Source: DATLGB01 sp038318085
GTDB taxonomy: Bacteria; Actinomycetota; Thermoleophilia; Solirubrobacterales; Solirubrobacteraceae
Assembly (NCBI GenBank): GCA_038318085.1
Contig: JBBQBV010000006.1
Span: forward strand, 1 to 52,746
Length of the DNA stretch: 52,746 nucleotides
Direction of reading: 5' to 3'
Numbering within the stretch: position 1 is the first letter of the stretch; each line of letters opens with the position of its first letter. The position numbers were made by a program, and so were the translations under genes. Under the pieces are notes generated by a model, which saw nothing but the letters and a program-made list of their open reading frames with translations, searched no databases and was not told the origin of the DNA. Shown piece after piece: positions 6,581 to 14,536 of the stretch.

Positions 6581-8065
6581 CTACCCGTCCGGCTCGCCGT
6601 GGCCGCCGCCGCCCGGAGTCTCCAGGCGCAGGCGCGACCCCGCCCGCAGGGTCGCCCTGGCCTTCGGCGGGAGCTCCTCGTCGTCGAGCAGGTTGCGGCC
6701 GCGCGCGCCGGGCCGGCCGCCGGCGGCGCCCGGCGGCGCGTGGCGGCGGCGTTCGGTGAGTAGCGAGAGCTCCATGTCCTCCAGGGCCTCGTACTCGCGC
6801 ACCACCCCGTCGCCTCCGCGGTGCGCGCCGTCGCCGCCCGACCCGCGCCGCACCGCGTACTCGGTCACCCGCAGCGGGAACTCCAGCTCGAGCGCCTCCA
6901 CCGGCGTGTTGAGCGTGTTGGACATCGCCACGTGCACCGCGCTCGGCCCGTCGGCGTCCGGGCAGGCGCCCTGGCCGCCGCCGAGGGTCTCGTAGTAGGT
7001 GAAGGCGTCGGTGCCGAGGACGACGTTGTTCATCGTCCCCTGCCCGAGCGCGCGGCCGAAGGCCGCGAGGACGAGGTCGGCGACGCGGCTCGAGGTCTCC
7101 ACGTTGCCCGCCACGACGGCGGCGGGGGCGCGGGCGTTGAGCAGGCTGCCCTCCGGCGCGACGACCCGCAGCGGGCGCGTCGCGCCCGCGCTGGGCGGGA
7201 TGTCGGGATCGGTCAGGACGCGCACCGCGAACAGGCAGGCGGAGACGGTGACCGCCAGCGGGCAGTTGAGGTTGCCCGCGTGCTGGTCGGCGCTGCCGCT
7301 GAAGTCGAGCACCAGCTCGTCGCCCTCGACCGTGGCGGCGAGGCGCAGCTCGAGGTCCCCCTCCGCCGCCTCGAGGACGTCGCGCGCCTCGCGCGTCCCG
7401 TCGCCGAGCTCGGCCAGGCACGCGCGCATGCGCCGCTCGGCGTAGTCCTGGACCTCGTCCGTGGCGGCGCGCAGCTCGGCGGCGCCGACCTTCTCGGCGA
7501 GCTCTGCGAGCCGGCGGGCGCCGGCGCGGTTGGCGGCGAGCTGCGCGCGCAGGTCGGCGCGGCGCTGGGGCGGGTTGCGCATCTGGTCGGCGAGCTCGTC
7601 GATCGCGGCGTCGTCGAGCGGGCCCGGGGCGATCACGACCCCCTCGTCTGCGAGGGTCTTCGAGTCCGCTGGCATCGACCCGGGCGTCGGCCCGCCGACG
7701 TCCGCGTGATGCGCGCGCGAGGCGGCGAAGCCCAGCAACGCGTCGCCGTCGGTGACCGGCGTGACCACCGTGATGTCGGGCAGATGGGTCCCGCCGGCGT
7801 AGGGGTCGTTGACCACCCAGGGCCGGTCGTCGCCGTCCGCGCGCTCGGCGGCGATCGCCGCGACGGCCGCGGGCATCGCGCCGAGGTGCACGGGGATGTG
7901 CTCGGCCTGCATGACCATCGCCGCGTCGGCGTCGAAGAGCGCGCAGGAGCAGTCGCGGCGCTCCTTGATGTTGGCGGAGTGCGCCGCGCGGACGAGCACG
8001 GCGCCCATCTCCTCGCAGGCGGCGCGCAGCGCGCCGCTGATGACCCGCAGCGCTACCGCGTCCAT
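6581..8065 (-). CDS. hyuB: Hydantoinase B/oxoprolinase family subunit
   Basis: 494 residues starting MDAVALRVISGAL. Characteristic HyuB segments are present: SANIKERRDCSCALFD near residue 40, VNDPYAGGTHLPDI near 95, and a Gly-rich C-terminus (GGDGVVREYE, ETPGGGGHGEP). HyuB pairs with HyuA in ATP-dependent N-methylhydantoinase, 5-oxoprolinase and acetone/acetophenone carboxylase-type enzymes. The ATG lies 13 bases inside the end of hyuA. The open frame runs on upstream through hyuA, but only the part from 8065 resembles HyuB. Confidence 0.88.
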   Translation of the reverse strand: MDAVALRVISGALRAACEEMGAVLVRAAHSANIKERRDCSCALFDADAAMVMQAEHIPVHLGAMPAAVAAIAAERADGDDRPWVVNDPYAGGTHLPDITVVTPVTDGDALLGFAASRAHHADVGGPTPGSMPADSKTLADEGVVIAPGPLDDAAIDELADQMRNPPQRRADLRAQLAANRAGARRLAELAEKVGAAELRAATDEVQDYAERRMRACLAELGDGTREARDVLEAAEGDLELRLAATVEGDELVLDFSGSADQHAGNLNCPLAVTVSACLFAVRVLTDPDIPPSAGATRPLRVVAPEGSLLNARAPAAVVAGNVETSSRVADLVLAAFGRALGQGTMNNVVLGTDAFTYYETLGGGQGACPDADGPSAVHVAMSNTLNTPVEALELEFPLRVTEYAVRRGSGGDGAHRGGDGVVREYEALEDMELSLLTERRRHAPPGAAGGRPGARGRNLLDDEELPPKARATLRAGSRLRLETPGGGGHGEPDG

Positions 8066-10038
8066 GTCAGCCTGATCGTCCCGGCGGTCTCGGTCTCGCC
8101 CGCCCAGCCGGGCGGCACGACGAGCGTCGCCTCGGGCAGCTCCACGATCGCCGGGCCCTCGATGCGGTCCCCGGGCGCCGGCTCGCCGCGCAGCACCGCG
8201 GCCTCGAGCTCCCTTCCGCCGAAGATCGCCCGGCGTGTGGAGCGCTCGGCGCCGCGGCCCTCCGCGCCGGCCGCGTCGGGGTCGATCTCCGGACCCGGCA
8301 GCGCGGCCGTCACCCGCACGGTGACGAGCTCGACCTCGCCGTCCGGGTCGCGGTAGCCGTAGGCCTGCTCGTGCGCGTCGGCGAACGCCTCGCGCAGCTC
8401 GGCCGGGCCGGGCTCGGAGAGCTCGACGGTCAGCTCGAAGGCCTGCCCGCGATAGCGCAGCTCGAAGACCGTGCGCAGCTCGGCGCCGTCGCCCAGGTCC
8501 GCGCGTGCGCGCTCGGCCAGCTCGGCGACCGCGCCGGAGACCGCGTCGGCGGTGAGCGCCGAGCCCGCGAGCAGGACGCTGCGCTGCACGTCGCGGCGGC
8601 GCTCGGAGACGACGAGGCCGAGCGCGGCGAGCACCCCGGACGCGCGCGGGCAGAGGATCGTGGTCATCCCGAGCTCGGCGGCGATCGCCGCGGCATGCAG
8701 CGGCCCGGCGCCCCCGAACGGCAGCAGCGCGAGATCGCGCGGGTCGACGCCGCGCTCCACCGTCATGACCCGCAGCGCGCGCACCATCTCGGCGTTGGCG
8801 ACGTCGAGGATGCCCTGCGCGCACTCGCGCAGGTCGAGGCCGAGGCGCTCTCCGAGGGCGCCGACGGCCCGCTCGGCGGCTCCGGCGTCCAGGGTCAGCG
8901 ACCCCGCCAGCGGCGAGCCGGCGTCGAGGTAGCCGAGCACGAGGTTTGAGTCGGTGACCGTCGGCTCCTCGCCGCCGTGGCCGTAGGCGGCGGGCCCGGG
9001 TCGGGCGCCGGCGGAGCGCGGCCCGACGCGCAGCGCGTCCCCCGCGTCCGCCCAGGCGACGGAGCCGCCGCCTGCCCCGACCGTGTGCAGGTCGAGCATC
9101 GGCAGCGCGATCGGCCGGTCCCCGACGGGGCGGCCGCTGGTCTCCCGCACCCGGCCGCCCTCGATCACGCAGACGTCACAGGAGGTGCCGCCCATGTCGA
9201 AGCACAGCGCGCCCCGCTCGCCCGCGCCGCCCGCGGACCACGCCGCCCCCGCGGCCCCCCCGGCCGGCCCGCTCAGGACCGTCGTGGCGGCGTGGGCGCC
9301 GGCGTGCTCGACGTCGGCCAGCCCGCCCGAGGACTGCATCACGTCCGGGCGCGGGAGCCCGGCGTCCTCGGCCCGGGAGACGAGCCGGCGCAGGTAGTCG
9401 GCAAGCAGCGGCGAGAGGGCGGCGTCGACCTCCGTCGTGGCGGCACGCTCGTATTCGCGGAACGTCCCGACCGCCTCGCTGGAGAGCGACACGTGGACCC
9501 CCGGCAGCGCGCGGGCCAGGGCGTCGCCGAGCGCGCGCTCGTGCTCGGGGTGGCGGTAGGCGTGCAGCAGGCAGACGGCGACGGCCTCGGGCTCCAGCGC
9601 GCGTAGGCGCTCGACGACGTCGCCGGCCGCCTCCTCGGTGAGCGCCTCGAGCACGCCGTCGGGGCCCATGCGCTCCGCCGCGCCGACGCGGCGCTCGGGC
9701 GGGACCAGCGGCGCGGGATGCGCCGCGCACAGGCGGTACAGGTCGGCGCGCGCCTGGCGGCCGAGCTCGACGAGGTCCTCGAACCCGGCGGTGGCGACGA
9801 AGGCCGTGCGCGCCCCGCGTCCCTCGAGCAGCGCGTTCGTGGCGACCGTTGTCCCGTGGGAGAAGCCCTCGACATCCGCGGCCCGCGCCTGCGCGCGCTC
9901 GAGCGCGGTGCGCACGGCCGCCAGCACGCCCTCGGACTGGTCCTCGGGCGTGGTCGGCGCCTTGGCGGTGACCAGCCGCCCGCCGACGGCCAGCACGGCG
10001 TCTGTGAACGTCCCTCCGACATCGACTCCGAGGAGCAC
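8053..10038 (-). CDS. hyuA: Hydantoinase A/oxoprolinase family ATPase subunit
   Basis: 661 residues, GTG start. The ASKHA-type phosphate loop GVDVGGTFTDAV lies at residues 4-15, followed by SHGTTVATNALLEGRG (~60-75) and DMGGTSCDVCVIEGG in the second lobe (~285), all typical of HyuA. It uses ATP to activate cyclic amide substrates together with HyuB. The C-terminal domain (~550-661) matches the HyuA C-terminal family. The next genes (hyuB, epoxide hydrolase-like, hydroxyacid dehydrogenase-like) are spaced -13, +11 and -4 bp, a compact operon. Substrate specificity cannot be read from sequence alone. Confidence 0.88.
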   Translation of the reverse strand: MLLGVDVGGTFTDAVLAVGGRLVTAKAPTTPEDQSEGVLAAVRTALERAQARAADVEGFSHGTTVATNALLEGRGARTAFVATAGFEDLVELGRQARADLYRLCAAHPAPLVPPERRVGAAERMGPDGVLEALTEEAAGDVVERLRALEPEAVAVCLLHAYRHPEHERALGDALARALPGVHVSLSSEAVGTFREYERAATTEVDAALSPLLADYLRRLVSRAEDAGLPRPDVMQSSGGLADVEHAGAHAATTVLSGPAGGAAGAAWSAGGAGERGALCFDMGGTSCDVCVIEGGRVRETSGRPVGDRPIALPMLDLHTVGAGGGSVAWADAGDALRVGPRSAGARPGPAAYGHGGEEPTVTDSNLVLGYLDAGSPLAGSLTLDAGAAERAVGALGERLGLDLRECAQGILDVANAEMVRALRVMTVERGVDPRDLALLPFGGAGPLHAAAIAAELGMTTILCPRASGVLAALGLVVSERRRDVQRSVLLAGSALTADAVSGAVAELAERARADLGDGAELRTVFELRYRGQAFELTVELSEPGPAELREAFADAHEQAYGYRDPDGEVELVTVRVTAALPGPEIDPDAAGAEGRGAERSTRRAIFGGRELEAAVLRGEPAPGDRIEGPAIVELPEATLVVPPGWAGETETAGTIRLTWTR

Positions 10039-10046
10039 CTCGGAGA

Positions 10047-10052
10047 ACGCTA
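10047..10052 (-). promoter_or_regulatory. Candidate leaderless -10 for hyuA
   Basis: TAGCGT on the minus strand ends eight bases before the hyuA GTG. It sits in the 15-bp gap after the preceding gene, so hyuA could have its own leaderless start besides readthrough. Confidence 0.35.
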
Positions 10053-10053
10053 G

Positions 10054-10494
10054 CTACGCGGCGACCGCCAGCTGCCGCGCGCGCTCCTCGGCCTCCGTGA
10101 GGTGCTGGTGTGACGGGCAGTAGCCGTTGTGCGGCAGAGGCATGCGCTGGCAGGGGCGGCCCTTGCGCGTCGTGGCGCGGCACTCGAGCCGGTTGCCCAG
10201 CGCGTCAAACCCCGTCGCCGGCTGCGAGGACAGCCATTCGCTGCACAGGCCGAGGTAGACGTCGATCACCTGGAAGGCGCGCTGCTGGGCCGACATCGGG
10301 AAGAAGACGCGGATGTCTGCGAACAGCGTCTTGGACGGCTTCGCGAAGTAGTGCCGGTCCGTGGCGAGCCGGTGGACGGCGGCCTCGCAGGCCTTCAGGA
10401 CGTGCTCGTGGTTGGACGTGCCGTCGGGACAGACCGGCTCGTCGAGGATCTCGTGCGCGAGATCGCGGTAGATGGCGCGGCTGAAGCGGTACAT
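10054..10494 (-). CDS. Conserved hypothetical protein with C-terminal Cys/His cluster
   Basis: 146 residues. The N-terminal ~95 residues are helical. The C-terminus, ECRATTRKGRPCQRMPLPHN followed by GYCPSHQHL, has three Cys and several His spaced as in the short zinc-binding DUF5763-like motif (C-x-A-xT-xxGxxC). The ATG is odd: AAGGAG abuts it with no spacer, so the true start may lie elsewhere. It precedes hyuA by 15 bp on the same strand and could be first in that operon. Function unknown. Confidence 0.65.
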   Translation of the reverse strand: MYRFSRAIYRDLAHEILDEPVCPDGTSNHEHVLKACEAAVHRLATDRHYFAKPSKTLFADIRVFFPMSAQQRAFQVIDVYLGLCSEWLSSQPATGFDALGNRLECRATTRKGRPCQRMPLPHNGYCPSHQHLTEAEERARQLAVAA

Positions 10495-10523
10495 CTCCTT
10501 GGCTTCCCTCCCACTCGCATGGC

Positions 10524-10540
10524 CGGCGCTTCTTGCGCCG
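10524..10540 (-). terminator. Hairpin directly after nadB stop
   Basis: CGGCGC and GCGCCG arms flank a five-base loop, beginning at the base after the nadB TAG on the minus strand. No T-run follows, as is common in high-GC actinobacteria. Confidence 0.45.
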
Positions 10541-11983
10541 CTACTGCCAGGAAACGAGCCGAGGCGTCAAAGCTTGCGGTGCCAGGACGGAATGCCGCCC
10601 GTCCAGTCTGCCGTCGGACGCCGGGAACTCACTACGGGCGTGCCCGCCCCGCGTCTCCTCGCGCGCCAGGGCGCACGCGGCGACGAGCCGCGCGAGCGGG
10701 TGCGGGTCTGCGAGCAGCTCCTGCAGATCTCCGGCGCTGCGCTCCAGGCCGGCCAGCCGCCACAGCGCCTCGCGCGTCGCGCGCGCCGGCGCCGGCGGCG
10801 CTTGGCCCGCCGGCGTCCCGATCTGGCTCGGAGCGGGTTCGCCCAGGCCCGCCAGCGCCGCCCGGCGGCCGAACACGAAGCACTCCGACAGCGAGTTGGA
10901 GGCGAGGCGGTTGGCCCCGTGCAGGCCGGTGCAGGCGACCTCGCCCACCGCGAACAGGCCGGGCGTCGCCGTACGGCCCTCGAGGTCGGTCACGACGCCG
11001 CCCATCGCGTAGTGGCTGGCCGGCGCGACGGGGACAAGCTCGATCGCGGGGTCGACGCCCGCCGAGCGCAGCGCCTCGACGATGTTGGGGAAGCGCTGCG
11101 GGTCGATGGCGCGCATGTCGAGCCCGACGTGGGGCGCGCCGGTCTCGCGCAGCAGGCGGAAGATCGCGCGCGCGACGGCGTCGCGCGGCGCGAGCTCGTC
11201 GACGAAGCGCTCGCCGCCGGGGCCCAGCAGGGTCGCGCCCTCGCCGCGGACGGCCTCGGAGATGAGAAAGCCCTCGCGGCCGGGGACTCCCGCGACGGCG
11301 GTGGGATGAAACTGGACGAACTCGAGGTCGGCGAGCTCCGCGCCCGCGGAGCGGGCCAGCAGCAGCCCGGAGCCCCACGAGCCGGGCGGGTTGGTGGTGC
11401 GCGACCACAGGGCCGCGCCGCCGCCAGCGCATAGCACGACGGCGCGGGCGCTCAGCGCGGTGCCGTCGTCGAGCGCCGCGCCGGTGCAGCGCCCGCCGCC
11501 GTCGAGCGCCAGGCCGGTGACGCGGGCGCCCTCGCGGACCTCGATCAGCGGCTCGGCCACCGCGCGGGCGGCGAGCGTGCGCAGGATCCGCCGGCCCGTG
11601 GCGCTGCCCCCGGCGTGCACGACCCGGCGCACGGAGTGGCCGCCCTCGAGGCCGAGCTGCGGCCGGCCGCCGGCGTCGTCGTCGAAGCGGACCCCGAGCT
11701 CGACGAGGTCGGCGAAGCGCGCGGGGGCCTCGGCGCAGAGCACCTCGGCCGCGCTGCGGCGCACGAGGCCGCGGCCGGCGGCGAGCGTGTCCTCGAGGTG
11801 CTGTCCGGGAGAGTCCTCGGGGGCGAGCGCCGCGGCGAGGCCGCCCTGCGCCCAGTAGGACGCGGTCTCGGCCAGCGGCAGGGCGCTCACGAGCACGACG
11901 CGGGCGCCCTCGCGGGCAGCGCACAGCGCCGTGTAGAGCCCGGCCGCCCCGGCGCTGACGACGATCAGCTCGGGCGCGGGCAT
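10541..11983 (-). CDS. nadB: L-aspartate oxidase (NAD biosynthesis)
   Basis: 480 residues. FAD-dependent oxidation of L-aspartate to iminoaspartate, first step of de novo NAD synthesis. Supporting motifs: ASYWAQGGLAAAL (~42-54), HAGGSATGRRI, QFHPTAV (~220), SEAVRGEGA and the late NRLASNSLSE near residue 360. These match NadB better than succinate dehydrogenase flavoproteins, as does the isolated context without sdhBCD. Oddity: the N-terminal FAD loop reads VVSAGAAG, with Ser in place of the first Gly of GxGxxG. nadA and nadC are not in the window. The ATG is 17 bp from the divergent deacetylase gene. Confidence 0.88.
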   Translation of the reverse strand: MPAPELIVVSAGAAGLYTALCAAREGARVVLVSALPLAETASYWAQGGLAAALAPEDSPGQHLEDTLAAGRGLVRRSAAEVLCAEAPARFADLVELGVRFDDDAGGRPQLGLEGGHSVRRVVHAGGSATGRRILRTLAARAVAEPLIEVREGARVTGLALDGGGRCTGAALDDGTALSARAVVLCAGGGAALWSRTTNPPGSWGSGLLLARSAGAELADLEFVQFHPTAVAGVPGREGFLISEAVRGEGATLLGPGGERFVDELAPRDAVARAIFRLLRETGAPHVGLDMRAIDPQRFPNIVEALRSAGVDPAIELVPVAPASHYAMGGVVTDLEGRTATPGLFAVGEVACTGLHGANRLASNSLSECFVFGRRAALAGLGEPAPSQIGTPAGQAPPAPARATREALWRLAGLERSAGDLQELLADPHPLARLVAACALAREETRGGHARSEFPASDGRLDGRHSVLAPQALTPRLVSWQ

Positions 11984-11988
11984 CGGGG

Positions 11989-11995
11989 TACCGTA
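11989..11995. promoter_or_regulatory. Overlapping bidirectional -10 elements, nadB and deacetylase gene
   Basis: The seven bases TACCGTA contain TACCGT on the plus strand (11989-11994) and TACGGT on the minus strand (11995-11990). Each ends exactly six bases before a start codon: GTG 12001 on plus and ATG 11983 on minus. Both transcripts would be leaderless and would compete for one melted segment. No -35 is recognisable on either side. Confidence 0.5.
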
Positions 11996-12000
11996 TCCGC

Positions 12001-13035
12001 GTGCCCCGCCCGCTCTGGCTCTCGCACCCGGCGTCCCTGGCCCACGTCATCCGCGGGCATCCCGAGCGCCCCGAGCGGCTGGTCGGCCTGGAGGCCGCGC
12101 TGGAGGCCAACGGCTGGTTCGGCTGGGAGCGCGCGCTGTCGCCCGAGGCGACACGCGAGCAGCTCGCCGCCGTGCACACCGAGGGCCTGATCGACCGCGT
12201 GCATCGGCTGTGCGAGTCCGGCGGCGGGCAGATCGACTCCGACACCGCCTGCGTGCCGGCGACCTGGCCGGCGGCGCTGCACTCCGCGGGCGGTGCGGTC
12301 GCGCTCGTCGACGCACTCACCTCCGGCGCCGCGCCGTTCGGCTTCTCGGCGCACCGCCCGCCCGGTCACCACGCCGAGCCGGGCCGCGCGATGGGCTTCT
12401 GCCTTTTTGACTCGATCGCCGTCGGCGCCGCCCACGCCCTGACCACCGGCGCCGCGCGGCGGGTGCTGATCTTCGACTGGGACGTCCACCACGGCAACGG
12501 GACCAACGCCATTTTCCATTCCTCGCGCGACGTGCTCTTCGTCTCGGTGCACCAGTCGCCGCTGTATCCGGGGACGGGCGCGGCGTCGGACCTCGGCAGC
12601 GGGGCCGGGGAGGGCTACACGGTCAATCTGCCGGTCCCGCCGGGCACCGGCGACGAGGCGTACCTGTCGCTCACCGAGCACGTCGTGGCGCCGCTCGTGC
12701 GCGCCTTCGAGCCGCAGCTCGTGCTCGTCTCCGCCGGCTTCGACGCGCACGTTGCAGATCCGCTCGCCGAGTGCCTCGTCACCGAGGCGGGCTTCGCCGG
12801 CATGACCGGCTCGCTGCGGCGCGCATGCGCCGAGGAGGGCGTCCCGCTCGGCTTCGTGCTCGAGGGCGGCTACGCCGTCGACGCGCTCGCCGGCTCGGTC
12901 TGCGCGCTGCTGGGCGCGCTCGGCGGCGACCCCCCGCCGTCCCCGGACGATCTCGCGCTGCACCCGCTTGCCGCGGCGGCCGTCACGCGCCTGGGCGACT
13001 GGTGGCCGGGGCTGGCCTCGGCTATTTCGGCTTGA
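12001..13035 (+). CDS. Histone deacetylase/AcuC-like Zn-dependent deacetylase
   Basis: 344 residues. All class I/II HDAC-fold hallmarks are present: HPERPERL near residue 20, RPPGHHAE (~119-126, the tandem catalytic His), DWDVHHGNGT (~160, zinc and activation residues), AGFDAH (~247) and LEGGY (~291). Bacterial members deacetylate acetyl-CoA synthetase-type proteins, acetylpolyamines or small amides. The short length and HHAEPGRAMGFC segment resemble class II bacterial deacetylases. GTG start, leaderless layout, divergent from nadB; a shared NAD/acetylation logic is speculative. The 3' end overlaps the convergent gene by 14 bp. Confidence 0.88.
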   Translation: MPRPLWLSHPASLAHVIRGHPERPERLVGLEAALEANGWFGWERALSPEATREQLAAVHTEGLIDRVHRLCESGGGQIDSDTACVPATWPAALHSAGGAVALVDALTSGAAPFGFSAHRPPGHHAEPGRAMGFCLFDSIAVGAAHALTTGAARRVLIFDWDVHHGNGTNAIFHSSRDVLFVSVHQSPLYPGTGAASDLGSGAGEGYTVNLPVPPGTGDEAYLSLTEHVVAPLVRAFEPQLVLVSAGFDAHVADPLAECLVTEAGFAGMTGSLRRACAEEGVPLGFVLEGGYAVDALAGSVCALLGALGGDPPPSPDDLALHPLAAAAVTRLGDWWPGLASAISA

Positions 13036-13786
13036 CCTGCTTGGCGTAGGCGCCGGGCGCGCCGGACTGCGCGGCGGTGGCGGCGGCCAGCGCGGCCTTC
13101 AGCGTGCCGAACTGCCCGGAGAAGACCACCCAGTAGCCCTTGCGCAGGCTCGAGTAGTCGTCGGAGTGCAGGATCCCGATGCCTGGAACGGTGGAGAGGC
13201 TCTTGGCCTTTGCCACGGCCTCCGGGCGCGTCGTGCCGGAGAAGAGGATCACCGTGTAGGCGGTCCTGCCCGCCGGCCAGGAGGCGAAGCCGCCGGCTCC
13301 CCGGCTCGGCCTGGGAGAGGGGGTGGTCGAGCCCGGCGGGATCGACGGAAGAGGAGTCGGGATGGTCGAACCCGGCGGGGTCGACGGGCGGGGGGTGGGC
13401 ACCCTGGGTCCTGATGGCCCCGACAGGCCGGAGGGTCCCGACGGACCGGACGGCCCGGTCGGGCTGGCGAGCCCCGTCGGCCCGGTGGGGCCGGTCGGCG
13501 CGGGCGCCGCGGCAGGCGCCTCGGCGACCTGCTCCGCGTCGCCGGAGAGCTGCACGAAGGCGAAGACGAGCGCGACGGCGGCGATCACCAGCACGGCGGC
13601 GACGATCGCCACGGGCGTGCGCCAGCCGGGGGCGCCGGCGACCACGGACGTCACCGCGGTGCCGCAGTTCAGACACCAGTCCTGACCCGGGCTCACGGGC
13701 GCGCCGCAGCGCGGGCATCCGGGCAGGCCGGGCGGCCCCGGTCCCGGTCCCGGCGGCGGGGGCGGCGGCATGTCGGCCGTGCTCAT
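13022..13786 (-). CDS. Zinc-ribbon membrane protein with collagen-like linker and SPOR-like C-terminus
   Basis: 254 residues. Order: Pro/Gly-rich start; zinc ribbon (CPRCGAPV and CLNCGTAV, ~25-45); one membrane helix (~58-78); a Gly-X-X collagen-like run of TGP and SGP triplets (~100-135); a Pro/Ser-rich linker; and a C-terminal ~80-residue region (AYTVILFSG through GYWVVFSGQF) that looks like a SPOR domain, which binds denuded peptidoglycan. The layout suggests an inner-membrane anchor spanning to the wall. ATG overlaps the upstream zinc-ribbon gene (ATGA at 13786-13783). Second Met (13771) is an alternative start. Confidence 0.68.
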   Translation of the reverse strand: MSTADMPPPPPPGPGPGPPGLPGCPRCGAPVSPGQDWCLNCGTAVTSVVAGAPGWRTPVAIVAAVLVIAAVALVFAFVQLSGDAEQVAEAPAAAPAPTGPTGPTGLASPTGPSGPSGPSGLSGPSGPRVPTPRPSTPPGSTIPTPLPSIPPGSTTPSPRPSRGAGGFASWPAGRTAYTVILFSGTTRPEAVAKAKSLSTVPGIGILHSDDYSSLRKGYWVVFSGQFGTLKAALAAATAAQSGAPGAYAKQVKPK

Positions 13787-14484
13787 ATGGGCGGCTGCAC
13801 CCGGGTGGGCGCCTCGGAGGGTGCAGGAGGCGGCGTGCCGTCCGTCGAGGGTGGCGCGCCGTGCGCCGGCGGAGCGGTCGGCGGCGGCGGCGGCGGGGCA
13901 GCGATCTCCTCGCTGTGTCCCTCGACCCACGTGTGCGACGGCGCGCTGACGACCCCGAGGGCGGGCAGATCCGCCGGCCGCGCAGCGGGCGCCGGGCGCC
14001 GGGCGCCGGGGGCGACCGGGGTGCCGCATGCCCAGCAGAAGCGGGCGTCGCTGCCGTAGATCTCGCCGCAGCTCGAGCAGGCTCCGCCGATGCCCGGCTC
14101 CCGGACGACGAGGCCGCGGTGGTCGTCGAGCAGGCCCTCGAGCTCGCGCAGCTCGGCGTCCGCGGTCGCCATGCGGCCGAGCTTCTCGGTCACGAGGCGC
14201 CGGTGGGCGTCCGAGCCGGGCTGCCCCGAGCGGTGGACCTCGAAGACGAGGCCGCCGAGGTCGCGCAGCAGAAGCTCGCGGACCCCGCGCAGGTGACGCA
14301 GGCGTCGGCGCAGGCGGCCGCGGCGCTGGGTGGTGGGGCGGTCCCCGACCAGCTTGTCGAGATCGGTGCCGGCGGGCACGGGCGGATGCGCTCCGGCGTA
14401 GGGAGCCTCGGGCTGGGGCGTGGTCGCACCCGCTTCGTCACCCGCGGATCTCGCAGGTCGCTTGGCTCGGAACAGTCGGTTCAT
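13783..14484 (-). CDS. Zinc-ribbon domain protein, unknown function
   Basis: 233 residues. A basic N-terminus and an Arg-rich helical middle (~50-125) are followed by a zinc ribbon CSSCGEIYG...CWACGTPV (~135-160) and a long Pro-rich tail. No signal peptide or membrane helix. It is coupled by a four-base overlap to the SPOR-like membrane protein downstream, whose zinc ribbon is similar, so the two may form a complex (inference). Confidence 0.6.
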   Translation of the reverse strand: MNRLFRAKRPARSAGDEAGATTPQPEAPYAGAHPPVPAGTDLDKLVGDRPTTQRRGRLRRRLRHLRGVRELLLRDLGGLVFEVHRSGQPGSDAHRRLVTEKLGRMATADAELRELEGLLDDHRGLVVREPGIGGACSSCGEIYGSDARFCWACGTPVAPGARRPAPAARPADLPALGVVSAPSHTWVEGHSEEIAAPPPPPPTAPPAHGAPPSTDGTPPPAPSEAPTRVQPPI

Positions 14485-14536
14485 GATCGGACGGCTGGCG
14501 TCTGGAACGGGCGAGTGTAGGCCCGGGTTGTGCAGA

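Noticed and set aside
6581..8824. HyuB extended to 747 residues
   Set aside because: The extra N-terminal part is Arg-rich out-of-frame translation of hyuA; HyuB homology starts at ATG 8065.
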